Shown here: piece by piece, positions 1 to 7,724 of the stretch
How positions within the stretch are numbered: position 1 is the first letter of the stretch
Layout of the letters: each line of letters opens with the position of its first letter
Assembly (NCBI RefSeq): GCF_006088715.1
Contig: NZ_CP030771.1
Coordinates: 8,988,001-9,052,000, forward strand
Direction of reading: 5' to 3'
DNA: 64,000 nt
Source of the DNA: Streptomyces sp. YIM 121038
Lineage (GTDB): Bacteria; Actinomycetota; Actinomycetes; Streptomycetales; Streptomycetaceae
The notes under the pieces: model-generated
Seen by the model: the letters and a program-made list of their open reading frames with translations, nothing else
Database searches by the model: none
Told to the model about the DNA's origin: nothing
Made by a program: the position numbers and the translations under genes

Positions 1-3000
1 CCGCCGCCTTCGCCTTGCTGGTGCCCTTGGCGAAGCCGCGCGCGCCCAGCCCGGCGGCCATCTGCACCGAGGTGCGGTGGTCGTAGACCTCGCTGGTGCC
101 GGAGCCGAACCGCACGAGCTCCGGGCCCATCTCACCGACCCAGGCCAGCTCGCCGGGGCGCGGGCGCCCGCCGGACGCGTAGCCCTTGGCGTTGAACCCG
201 TACCGGGCGGTGAACAGGAAGTCCCCGGCCCCGCGGGCGCGCTTGCCGACGAGGACACCGTCCCCGCCGCGCGACTCGACGTTGACGCCGTTCAGGGTCC
301 CCGCCGTGTGGCCGACACCCGCGTTCGTGATGCCGATCATGAACGGGGAGCGCTTGCCGCGCACCCAGCCCGCCGGAGCACTGGACCCCGAGAACGCCCC
401 GGTCGCCCACCTCCTGTGCGGCTTCTGGCCGCGGATGACGGACTCGATCGCCGACATGAAACCGGAGCAGTCCCAGGACGGGTTCCCGTTACCGGCCCAC
501 TGGTAGGGCTTGCCCGCCTGCGTGCGCGCCCACGCGAGCGCACCCTTGTAGCCCTTGCCGCCGACGCCGAGGGCGATGAACTTCTTGTCCGCCTCCCCGG
601 AGTACGACAGCACGGTCTTGAGGATCTTCTGGGGGATCTTCGTGACCATGTCCTTGTAGAGGGACGCGGACCCGGAGATCTTGTCGATCAGCGGCTGCAC
701 GATCTTGTTGAACCCGGCCATCGCACTGGCCTTGACGCCGTCCTTCAGCCACGACACCCCCGACGTGACCAGGTCGCCGCCCTTGGACGCGGCGTCCTTG
801 ACCCAGTCGAAGATGCCGCCCTTGGCGAACCCGCCGCCCTGGTACGGCTGCAGAGAACGGCCCGACATGGCGGCCCGGTTCACCGCGTGCAGGCGCGCCC
901 GCTCGTACGGGTCGCGCATCGCCTCGGAGACGTACACGCCCTCGCCACGGCGCATGGGCACCAACTGGTCGTCGCCCTGCCTCCACGAGGAGGTACCCGG
1001 CAGCACACCGCCGCGCGCCAGACCCGCGATCTTGTGAAGCGTCGGCGCCCCGAACTTGGAGGCGACCGCATTCCAGACACGGACGATGCCCCCGTTGTAG
1101 ACGGTGTCGATAATGAAGCTGACCGGCCCCTTGGCGATGCCCTTGACCTTGTCCCAGGCAATCTTGATCGCGCGGCGGGCGGTCTCGAACGAATCAGCCG
1201 TCTTACCGACGGCGCCCCGCAGAGCGGCCAGGACGGGCTTGATCCCCGTGTTGTAGACGGTGGAGATCACCGACTTGATGCCGCTCATGGCCGGGGAGAT
1301 GGCGTTGGTCCACAGCCACTTAGCCCCGGCACCCACACCCTTCAGCCCGGCCGTGAACAGACCGAAGACGACCTTCACGCCGGTCCACATGAGGCGGAAC
1401 CCGGCCACGACCAGCCGCACCACGGGCGCGACCGCGGCGTCGTACAGCCACCGCACCGCCGCGCCACCGCCGCGCACGCCCGCGATCAGCAGGCCGAGGA
1501 CCACCTGGATCCCGGCCCACATGAGCTTCCACCCGGCGACGATCAGACGGACCGTCGGCCCGATGGCCACCGCCCACAGCCACATGAACGTCGCGCCGAG
1601 GAGCCGGATGGCCAGGTAGATCGGGCCGAACACCACGATCGTCACGACGGTCAGCAGGATCCGCAGCGCGGTGTCGATGAAGCCGAACACCGGCTTCAGC
1701 ACGGTCGACCACAGCCACACCGCGGCCGCGCCGATGGCACGCAGCCCGGTCAGGAACCCGGCGAACAGCATCTTCAGCACGCCCCACACCGCGAGCGCGC
1801 CCGTCTGGACCCCTGCCCACACGGCCTGCACGACGCTGCGGAAGGTCGCGCTGCGCTGGTAGGCGATGACGAGCGCGGCGCCCAGGGCCACGATCGCCGT
1901 GATCACCAGGACGACCGGGTTGGCGTTCATCACGGCGTTGAACGCGGCCTGCGCGATCGTCGCGCCGCGCTGCACCACCGTCCACGCCAGGATCGCCGCC
2001 CGGTACAGCGCGAACGTGGCTGTCACCGCGCCCGTGGCGATGGCCTGCGCGGTGATGGCCACGGTCAGACCGGCGACGAGGATGCCCACCGGGATGAGCC
2101 ACACGCCCATGTCCCGCAGCCAGGCGACAGTGCCTGTGCCCGCCGTCCACAGAGCCGTCAGGGCCGGGACGAGGAGGGCGACGACGACGCTGCCGGTGGC
2201 CTTCAGCGGGGGCAGCACGGCCCGGTTCATGAACGCCCCGGCCTTGGCGATGACCGGCAGGACCTGCCCGCCCAGGACGTTGACGAAGCTCTGCTTCAGG
2301 CCGCGCGTGAACACCTCGATCTCGTAGCTCGGCCCGGAGTGCAGGTCCTTGCCGAGCTTCTTCGCCGACCCGGCCACGTCCCCCATCACGGAGACGGCCT
2401 TGCCCGGGTCCAGCTTGAACAGGGCCTTGCCGAGGTCCTCGGCCTGGGTACCGAACAGCCCGACAGCCGCGGCCTCGCGCTTGACGGGGTCCTTCATCGA
2501 CCGCAGCTTGTCCAGGACGGTCTGCAGGCCGCGCTGGGCGGCGTCGCCGCCCTGCCCGATCTGCTTCTCCATGTCCTTGGCGTCCAGGCCGAGCGCCTTG
2601 TACGCCTCCCGCGAGCCGTCGCTCATGTCGACCGCGCGGATGGAGAACTCCTTGAACGCGTCCGCGATGATGTCGGTGTCGCGGGCGCCACCCTGGATGC
2701 CCTGCCGGAACAGCCCGAGCGCCTCGCTGCTGTCGATGCCGAGCTTGCGCAGCTGCACGCTGTACTCCTGGAACGTCTCCAGGAGGTCCTCGGCGTTCGG
2801 GCCGAGCTTCTGCATGCCGACCGTGATGACGTCCAGCGCCGCGGCGGCGTTGGGGGCCAGCTTGTTCTTGAGCATCGCCGAGACGGCCTGCGTCTGCAGC
2901 GACATGTCGGTGCCGAACGTGTTCGCCACGTCCGCCATCTGCGCGCTGATGGCCTTCAGCTGCTTGTTCGTCGCGTCCGGCGGCACCAGCCCCGCGTTGA

Positions 3001-3364
3001 TCACGGAGCGGATGATCTCCGCGCCCTGCGCGACGTCTTCGGTGATGCCCTTCGCGTACAGCTGCCCGGCGATCTTTCCGTAGCGGGCCGCGTCCTTGCC
3101 CGTCGCGCCGAGCTGCGCCTTCAGCGTGGAGGTGATGTTCGCCTGGTCCATCGCCTCCTGGATCCCGGCGACGAACAGCGCCCCGGCCGCAGCGCCCGCG
3201 GCGGCCGCGCCCATCTTGACCTTGTCGCGCAGCCCGCTGCCCGCCGCCTCACCGGCATCCTGCCCGGCATCGCCTGCGGGGCCGATGAGCTGGCGCCGCA
3301 GTTCGTCGCCGATGCCCCGTACGGAGGGGATGACCTGGAGGGTGGCGTAGCCGACCGAGGGCAT
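1..3364 (-). CDS. Phage tail tape measure protein with NlpC/P60-type peptidase domain (3' end missing)
   Basis: About 1,121 residues are visible and the gene continues past the window edge. The ATG at 3364 opens MPSVGYATLQ, a common tape-measure start. The first ~360 residues are helical, residues about 365-660 hold many hydrophobic segments, as expected for a protein threaded through the tail tube and delivered to the membrane. Near residue 945-1030 lies a cell-wall hydrolase-like domain with DCSGF (Cys966) and GVGHTAG (His1019), the Cys-His pattern of NlpC/P60 (C40) peptidases. Gly-rich surface-like repeats follow (GGFAKGG and similar). It lies directly downstream of the tail assembly chaperones, the standard position. 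Role: sets tail length and probably assists local peptidoglycan penetration. Family assignment is secure; peptidase activity is inferred from the motif only. Confidence 0.93.
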   Translation of the reverse strand, partial: MPSVGYATLQVIPSVRGIGDELRRQLIGPAGDAGQDAGEAAGSGLRDKVKMGAAAAGAAAGALFVAGIQEAMDQANITSTLKAQLGATGKDAARYGKIAGQLYAKGITEDVAQGAEIIRSVINAGLVPPDATNKQLKAISAQMADVANTFGTDMSLQTQAVSAMLKNKLAPNAAAALDVITVGMQKLGPNAEDLLETFQEYSVQLRKLGIDSSEALGLFRQGIQGGARDTDIIADAFKEFSIRAVDMSDGSREAYKALGLDAKDMEKQIGQGGDAAQRGLQTVLDKLRSMKDPVKREAAAVGLFGTQAEDLGKALFKLDPGKAVSVMGDVAGSAKKLGKDLHSGPSYEIEVFTRGLKQSFVNVLGGQVLPVIAKAGAFMNRAVLPPLKATGSVVVALLVPALTALWTAGTGTVAWLRDMGVWLIPVGILVAGLTVAITAQAIATGAVTATFALYRAAILAWTVVQRGATIAQAAFNAVMNANPVVLVITAIVALGAALVIAYQRSATFRSVVQAVWAGVQTGALAVWGVLKMLFAGFLTGLRAIGAAAVWLWSTVLKPVFGFIDTALRILLTVVTIVVFGPIYLAIRLLGATFMWLWAVAIGPTVRLIVAGWKLMWAGIQVVLGLLIAGVRGGGAAVRWLYDAAVAPVVRLVVAGFRLMWTGVKVVFGLFTAGLKGVGAGAKWLWTNAISPAMSGIKSVISTVYNTGIKPVLAALRGAVGKTADSFETARRAIKIAWDKVKGIAKGPVSFIIDTVYNGGIVRVWNAVASKFGAPTLHKIAGLARGGVLPGTSSWRQGDDQLVPMRRGEGVYVSEAMRDPYERARLHAVNRAAMSGRSLQPYQGGGFAKGGIFDWVKDAASKGGDLVTSGVSWLKDGVKASAMAGFNKIVQPLIDKISGSASLYKDMVTKIPQKILKTVLSYSGEADKKFIALGVGGKGYKGALAWARTQAGKPYQWAGNGNPSWDCSGFMSAIESVIRGQKPHRRWATGAFSGSSAPAGWVRGKRSPFMIGITNAGVGHTAGTLNGVNVESRGGDGVLVGKRARGAGDFLFTARYGFNAKGYASGGRPRPGELAWVGEMGPELVRFGSGTSEVYDHRTSVQMAAGLGARGFAKGTSKAKAA

Positions 3365-3386
3365 GGAACACCCCCTCTGCGCTGGT

Positions 3387-4174
3387 TCAGGTGATCTCGC
3401 CGGACGCGATAGCGCGGCGCCGCGCCGCTGCCCGCTCCAGGGCCGAGCGGCGTTTGGCGATCCGCTCCGGGCTGTTCTTGTCCCGCCCCCGGCCGACGCC
3501 GGGCCGGACCATGGGCTTGGGCGGCTTGGTCTGCTTGGACGGCTTCACGCCCTCGTTGCCGCGCTGCCAGTTGGCCACCCGCAGCTCGTCGACGACGAGC
3601 GCGGTCAGGTGCTCCTGCAGCCCCCACACACCGTCGGTCTCGCCCATGACCAGGCGGGTGCGGGCGCGCGGGGGGAGCTGGCGGATGTAGCCAGCCAGCT
3701 CCCGCCACGTCAGCAGCGGCCGCCCGTACGGGTCGCGCGCAAACAGGTCACTGAGGCGGATGCCGTAGTGCTCGCGCAGGTCGGCTTGGACGGCCTCGCC
3801 ATGCTCACTCAGGAGCTGGACGAGGCGAGCGATTCCCCCACGTTCGTGCCGCAGTGCTTGGTGTAGGCCTTGAACAGAGCCTTCATCTTGTACTGGGGCA
3901 AGGGGGTCTTCTGGAAGTCTTCCCACTGGTCGTCGCCCAGCGCGGTGCGGAAGACGCCCACCATGGCACCGACATCACCGCCGTCGGCGGCGGCCATGAG
4001 CGGCCAGATGTTCAGGCCCTCCAGGTGCTGCATGGTCAGACGGCGGTTGGGGTTCTGCTTGCTGGCCCACATGAAGCGGAAGGGCTTCAGCTCGGTCTCC
4101 GCCTGGACGGAGTTGAGGTTGAACTCGAAGACCTCGCCGTCATCGGGCTGGTCGGTCGCGGTTCGGCTGGTCAT
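3387..4174 (-). CDS. Tail assembly chaperone, long form made by -1 frameshift
   Basis: The reading frame that starts inside the upstream chaperone gene and ends at 3387 has no convincing start of its own. Its conserved part (LLSEHGEAVQADLREHYGIR) resembles the second half of actinophage gpG-T fusion proteins, followed by a basic tail. The upstream frame and this frame are related by a -1 shift on the minus strand, and a GGGGGAA run sits in the overlap. The product would be the short chaperone with its last few residues replaced by about 150 downstream residues. The fusion recruits tail subunits to the tape measure. Position between major tail protein and tape measure supports it. Frameshift efficiency cannot be judged from sequence. 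Confidence 0.8.
3809..4174 (-). CDS. Tail assembly chaperone, short form
   Basis: A 121-residue acidic protein starting MTSRTATDQPDDGEVFEFNL. The middle (LTMQHLEGLNIWPLMAAADG, then a helical FRTALGDDQWEDF) matches the look of siphophage gpG-type tail assembly chaperones that bind the tape measure. It ends in a Ser-rich stretch just after the proposed slippery run, and the downstream frame supplies the long form. It starts five bases after the end of the preceding small gene. Confidence 0.82.
   Translation of the reverse strand: MTSRTATDQPDDGEVFEFNLNSVQAETELKPFRFMWASKQNPNRRLTMQHLEGLNIWPLMAAADGGDVGAMVGVFRTALGDDQWEDFQKTPLPQYKMKALFKAYTKHCGTNVGESLASSSS
3833..3839 (-). promoter_or_regulatory. Proposed -1 ribosomal frameshift site (GGGGGAA)
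   Basis: On the minus strand the short chaperone frame reads AAC GTG GGG GAA TCG; slipping back one base gives GGG GGA ATC and continues in the long-form frame. The two frames overlap here for about 120 bases with no stop before the site in the downstream frame. Homopolymeric G runs of this type are used by several actinophages at this gene pair. Inferred, not tested. Confidence 0.65.
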
Positions 4175-4178
4175 GGCG

Positions 4179-4544
4179 CTACTCGCTCTCGCTCTGGTCG
4201 GGGTTCTGCTTGGGTTTGAGGACCTGCACGGCGCCGGCCATCAGGGTCAGGCGCACGGTGGAGATCCCGTCGGGGTTGAGGCCGATCTCCATGGCCTGCT
4301 TGGCGATCAGCCAGGGGAACGGGGCGCCATCGACGAGGACGGCGCCGCCGGGCTGCACGACGATCTCCCCGGCCAGTACCGGCTCCGGCGCGGCGTCCTC
4401 GGCGTGCGCGGCCTGGCGTTCCTGAAGGAGGGCGGCGGCGACCTTCGAGCGCTGCTGGCGCGGCAGGTCCTGCTCGTCGGTGATGATGCCGAGCTGCACG
4501 GCCTTGGCGTGGAGCTCGGCGTCGGTGAACTGCTGCAGAGGCAC
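4179..4544 (-). CDS. Small phage protein between major tail protein and tail chaperones
   Basis: A 121-residue protein with a helical N-terminal half (HAKAVQLGIITDEQDLPRQQ) followed by a beta-rich half that includes VVQPGGAVLVDGAPFPWLI. No named family is recognised with certainty. The N-terminal helix-break-helix looks like a small Rho-N/HeH-type segment seen in some phage head-tail proteins. Its place between the major tail gene and the chaperones is a common site for a short structural or assembly gene. It is separated from the chaperone by four bases, so it is probably co-translated. Confidence 0.6.
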   Translation of the reverse strand: MPLQQFTDAELHAKAVQLGIITDEQDLPRQQRSKVAAALLQERQAAHAEDAAPEPVLAGEIVVQPGGAVLVDGAPFPWLIAKQAMEIGLNPDGISTVRLTLMAGAVQVLKPKQNPDQSESE

Positions 4545-4629
4545 AGGGCCCTCCGAGTCGCGGTTCGGCGGGCGGGTGATGCACCGGGGCGCGGGCCGAA
4601 CCGCGACGAACTCCCCGCGCCCCGGGCGC

Positions 4630-5400
4630 TCAGGCCGTGACGGTCACGGCGCAGGTGTCGGACTGCCCCTGGTAGGTGGCCGTGACGGTGGACGAGCCGG
4701 GGTCCACGCCGGTCACGAACCCGGCCGAGACGGTGGCCTTGGCCGGGTTCGACGAGACCCACGACGCGGTCGCGGTGACGTCCGCCGTGCTGGCGTCGGA
4801 ATACGTCGCTGTCGCCATCAGGGCGCTGATCTCGCCGTCGGCGACTGTCAGCGTGGCCGGGGTGACGGAGATCGACGACAGCACTGGGGTGTCCTGCCGG
4901 TTGAAGAGCCAGCCCTCGGCGGTGGGGAAGATCGTCGCGGCGATCGTGGCGGATTCGAGGTCGGTCTCGTTCTCGCCGTGGTCACCGTCCAGCGAGCACT
5001 CGGCGTACTGGGCAGTGATCAGGCGGCGGATCTTCTCGCCCTCGCGGGTCTCGAAGGCGACCAGCACCCGCTCGGGGCGCGGGACCTTGATCTGGGTGGC
5101 GGTCGAGCCGGGCCACACCAGCTTGCGGGTCCACTCGTTGTCCTCCAGGCACGTGAAGCTCTTGGTGAGCTTGAAGTGGTTCCGGGACGTGCGGACGATC
5201 ATGCCGCCCCAGGCGAACTTGTCGTCGGAGTCCTCATCCCTGCTTTCGGGGAATCCTTCGTCGCCGTCGAGCAGGCCGATGAGCTTCCAGTCCGAGGAGA
5301 ACGCCGCCTCGGCGTTCGCGGGCAGCGTCGCGCTCAGGTTCCAGGACACGTACACGTCCGCGTCGATCCAGAGATTTGCCTTGGTCGGGTCGCCAGCCAC
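4630..5400 (-). CDS. Major tail protein with C-terminal Ig-like domain
   Basis: A 256-residue protein beginning MAGDPTKANLWIDADVYVSW. Residues 1 to about 170 have the beta-rich, aromatic pattern of siphophage tail tube proteins. Residues about 171-256 (SISVTPATLTVADGE, then VSSNPAKATVSAGFVTGVDP) form a bacterial Ig-like group 2 domain, which in tail tube proteins projects from the tube and may bind sugars on the cell surface. Length and position, after the tail terminator genes and before the chaperones, fit. The Ig domain shares the frame and shows no join. Confidence 0.88.
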   Translation of the reverse strand: MAGDPTKANLWIDADVYVSWNLSATLPANAEAAFSSDWKLIGLLDGDEGFPESRDEDSDDKFAWGGMIVRTSRNHFKLTKSFTCLEDNEWTRKLVWPGSTATQIKVPRPERVLVAFETREGEKIRRLITAQYAECSLDGDHGENETDLESATIAATIFPTAEGWLFNRQDTPVLSSISVTPATLTVADGEISALMATATYSDASTADVTATASWVSSNPAKATVSAGFVTGVDPGSSTVTATYQGQSDTCAVTVTA

Positions 5401-5462
5401 GGCGCCCTCCTCTCAGGTAGCAGATGCAGGGAGCCGCGGTTCAGCAGAGGGGCCCCGCCCGG

Positions 5463-5891
5463 TCAGGGCAGGCGGGGCTTGATGTTGGCGAGCACAGTGA
5501 TCGTCGACAGGTCGACGCCGGAGATGTCGTCGACAGCAGCGAGCGGGCCGGTGCCCGGGCGCACCCCACGGATGACGGGCCCGGAGTGGACGATGAGCAG
5601 GCCCTGGCAGAGCATCGCCAGGTCGTGCGCCTGATCGGCGTCCCGGTGCCAGACCGTGATCCGCAGCGTGCACCGGGCGTTGGCCATCGAGGGGTGCGGG
5701 CTGTCGGAGTCCTTGCGGACCATCACGTAGGGCAGGTGGTCCAGTTCTGGGGCACGGTCGTAGGGGACCCTCGTGCCGACCGTGGCACTGGCCGCGTACG
5801 CCTCGGCGCGCCCGGCGAGCGCGGTCCGCAGTACCCCAGCCCCGGCGGCCTGCGCGTCGTCGAAGACCGTCAGCGTCTTCACCGCTGCCAC
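5463..5891 (-). CDS. Probable tail terminator protein
   Basis: A 142-residue protein with a helix-rich start (FDDAQAAGAGVLRTALAG), a central strand pattern typical of gpU-like terminators (CTLRITVWHRDADQAHDLA) and a C-terminal strand ending IKPRLP. It overlaps the preceding gene by 13 bases and is followed by the major tail gene, exactly where siphophage tail terminators are found. The family is inferred from position and fold pattern rather than a diagnostic motif. Confidence 0.62.
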   Translation of the reverse strand: MAAVKTLTVFDDAQAAGAGVLRTALAGRAEAYAASATVGTRVPYDRAPELDHLPYVMVRKDSDSPHPSMANARCTLRITVWHRDADQAHDLAMLCQGLLIVHSGPVIRGVRPGTGPLAAVDDISGVDLSTITVLANIKPRLP

Positions 5892-6160
5892 GCCTTCACC
5901 TCAAGGCCCGCGGCCGCGGCCGCGCGCGTGAGGATCCCGTCGCGGGCCTGCCACGCCATGGCGCGCACGTCCTGGACGGTGACCGTCGCGGCGCCGCGGT
6001 CGGTGGTGTAGCCGCGCACGCTCACCGCCACGTCCGACGGCACCGACGTGCGGACGTGCGCGGCGATGTCGTTGGCCAGGCCGTCGACGACACGACGGAT
6101 CTCGGGGCCCTTGAGGATCTCCCGGATGCCCGCCGAATCGAGGCGGAGTTCTTCGAGCAC
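5879..6160 (-). CDS. Probable head-tail joining / tail completion protein (HK97 gp10-like)
   Basis: A 93-residue protein starting MLEELRLDSAGIREILKGPE. The order helix (EIRRVVDGLANDIAAHVR), strand (VAVSVRGYTTDRGAATVTV) and C-terminal helix near AWQARDGILTRAAAAAG is that of small gp10-like head-tail proteins of HK97 phages. It sits between the stopper-like gene and the terminator-like gene and overlaps the latter. Function inferred mainly from order. Confidence 0.62.
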   Translation of the reverse strand: MLEELRLDSAGIREILKGPEIRRVVDGLANDIAAHVRTSVPSDVAVSVRGYTTDRGAATVTVQDVRAMAWQARDGILTRAAAAAGLEVKAWQR

Positions 6161-6169
6161 GAGGGCCTC

Positions 6170-6541
6170 CTAGCCGGTGGCGCGGGTCATGGTGAACTCG
6201 ACGTGGTGCACGGCCCCGGTGAGCGGGTCCGACCACTCGGCGACCTCGCCCTCCACCTCAAGGACCATGCCGCGCCACTCCAGCCGGTCGGCGGCGGTGA
6301 TGTCCGGGCGGGTGCCCTCGGCGGACTGCACGCGCCAGCCCGTGACCACCGCGGTGCGGGTGGGGTCCGCGGCTCCGCTGGACGTGCTGCTGCCCTCGGC
6401 CTGGCTGGACGGCTGGATGTTCAGCTGGCCCACCGGGACCCGTACGACCTTGTCCGCCGACCAGTCCGGCACCGTGTTCCCGCCGCGGTCCGTGCGCGTG
6501 CCCGCGCGCACGCGCACCAGGGAGTCGAAGAAGAACACCAC
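6170..6541 (-). CDS. Probable head-tail stopper (head closure) protein
   Basis: The GTG at 6541 follows a GGGGGCT ribosome-binding stretch and opens VVFFFDSLVRVRAGTRTDRG, giving 123 residues; a longer reading from 6592 would run back into the adaptor gene and is less likely. The beta-rich body (VTGWRVQSAEG, WRGMVLEVEGEVAEWSDP, VHHVEFTMTRA) matches the small SH3/OB-like barrel of gp7/gp16-type head completion proteins. Neighbours are the adaptor upstream and tail completion genes downstream. Confidence 0.62.
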   Translation of the reverse strand: MVFFFDSLVRVRAGTRTDRGGNTVPDWSADKVVRVPVGQLNIQPSSQAEGSSTSSGAADPTRTAVVTGWRVQSAEGTRPDITAADRLEWRGMVLEVEGEVAEWSDPLTGAVHHVEFTMTRATG

Positions 6542-6554
6542 CAGCCCCCGTTCG

Positions 6555-7112
6555 TCACGCGTAGGCGGAGGTGCGGACCTTGTGCCGGGCAACGGCCTGC
6601 ACCCAGGCCTCGGTCGCGCCGGACGCGGCCTGCGCGCCGAACGTCACGGACTGCCCGCCCACCGCCTTGGACTGCACGCCGACCGGGATCGTGACCCCCG
6701 CCTGCGCGCGCTCCAGCACGGCCTCCTGAATGTCGTCCGGGATGGCCGCCGCCGACCAGCCGTGGCTGTAGGTGACCTGCAGACAGCGCAGCCGGTCCGG
6801 CCACATCCGGCAGCCCAGACGGCGCAGGATCCCGCTCTCCGACCAGGAGAAGTCGGTTCCCTCGGTGAGCTCCTGGCCGTCCAGGAGGACCTCGTGGACG
6901 GCCGTGGTGGGCCACACGGGCAGCAGCAGCGAGCCGCGGCCGGTCCCGTCCAGCACCACCGTCTCCTCGGCGACGAGGTGGACCGGGTGGCCGACCTGCC
7001 CGCGAAAGCGCCGGGTGGCCGCGCGCAGGGCGGCGAGCAGCGTGGGGTCGTCCTCGGACCGGCCGAGCAGCGCGGCCAGCTCGCCCGGGTCGGCGAGGAA
7101 CTCCTCAGCCAT
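6555..7112 (-). CDS. Head-tail adaptor protein (gp6-like connector)
   Basis: Starting at ATG 7112 (MAEEFLADPGELAALLGRSE) it gives 185 residues; upstream in-frame codons are arginine-rich and belong to the other frame. Helices LAALRAATRRFRGQVGHPV and IPDDIQEAVLERAQAGVT frame a beta region with YSHGWSAAAIPDDI, a pattern well known in actinophage gp6-like adaptors (DYTHGY..IPEDI). These proteins form the ring below the portal that joins head to tail. It overlaps the end of the preceding gene by eight bases. Confidence 0.75.
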   Translation of the reverse strand: MAEEFLADPGELAALLGRSEDDPTLLAALRAATRRFRGQVGHPVHLVAEETVVLDGTGRGSLLLPVWPTTAVHEVLLDGQELTEGTDFSWSESGILRRLGCRMWPDRLRCLQVTYSHGWSAAAIPDDIQEAVLERAQAGVTIPVGVQSKAVGGQSVTFGAQAASGATEAWVQAVARHKVRTSAYA

Positions 7113-7500
7113 CGGCCTTCGTGGACGCGCCGGTGCGGGCCTTGTTCGACGACGCGGTGCGCCGCTTGGCCGCCGTCCTGCGCGCGGGCTCCGCAGGCGC
7201 CGCATCCTCGGGCCCGTCCGGCTGCTCCTCGTCGGCGGCGGTCACGGGCTGGATCGTCGAGGCCGCGCCCACGATGTCCTCAGGTCCGGCCCCCAGCCGC
7301 TTCGCGTCGTCGTCGGACAGCTTCATCACGGTCACGACGCCGCCGCGCCGGACTCGGTACTTCTTCAGGGGACCGCTCACCGGCCCCACCTCCTCGATGA
7401 GTTGGTCCACCGGCACCACGCTGGAGGGCGGCCCGCACGCGGCGTTCTCGGCCCCGCACGGGCAACGCCCTCCAGCGACACGGTGGACGAACAGGGTCAC
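7105..7500 (-). CDS. Small head-associated protein with CPCG motif and basic tail
   Basis: A GTG at 7500 overlapping the previous stop (GTGA) opens VTLFVHRVAGGRCPCGAENA, 131 residues. It contains CPCG near the start, a short beta segment (KYRVRRGGVVTVMKLS) and a Lys/Arg/Ala/Ser-rich C-terminus that may bind DNA or capsid. The middle resembles small proteins encoded between capsid and adaptor genes in Streptomyces phages. Its role is unknown; translational coupling to the coiled-coil gene suggests head assembly or decoration. Confidence 0.6.
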   Translation of the reverse strand: MTLFVHRVAGGRCPCGAENAACGPPSSVVPVDQLIEEVGPVSGPLKKYRVRRGGVVTVMKLSDDDAKRLGAGPEDIVGAASTIQPVTAADEEQPDGPEDAAPAEPARRTAAKRRTASSNKARTGASTKADG

Positions 7501-7709
7501 GGCGCGAGCTGGCCGGACGTGCGCATCGCCGCGAGCAGCGCGTTCAGCTTGGTGCGCAGCGCGTTCACGTCGGCCAGCAGCGCGTCGTACTCGGCCTTCG
7601 TCGGCGTCGCCCCGGCAGCCGCCGCGGCCGTGGCCGCAGCGGCGTTGGCGACGGCGGCGGTCTGCCTGCCCTCGCGGGCCTTGCCCTTGGACGCGTTCAG
7701 GTACGCCAT
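7497..7709 (-). CDS. Small alanine-rich coiled-coil head protein (head-fibre-like)
   Basis: A 70-residue protein following the capsid gene by 15 bases. The alanine-rich middle and the C-terminal heptad segment (ADVNALRTKLNALLAAMRTS) ending QLAP resemble the trimerising tail of small phage head-fibre or decoration proteins, which commonly finish in N-x-L-(L/I)-A-x-L-R followed by G-L-(M/I)-A. It is coupled by GTGA overlap to the next gene. Function inferred from position and the coiled-coil tail. Confidence 0.58.
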   Translation of the reverse strand: MAYLNASKGKAREGRQTAAVANAAAATAAAAAGATPTKAEYDALLADVNALRTKLNALLAAMRTSGQLAP

Positions 7710-7724
7710 AGCGGTCGTCTCCGA

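Noticed and set aside
77..3394. Very long plus-strand open frame (over 1,100 codons)
   Set aside because: It is the mirror of the tape measure gene: rich in Arg, His, Pro and Asp with no domain pattern, while the minus strand reads a textbook tape measure protein.
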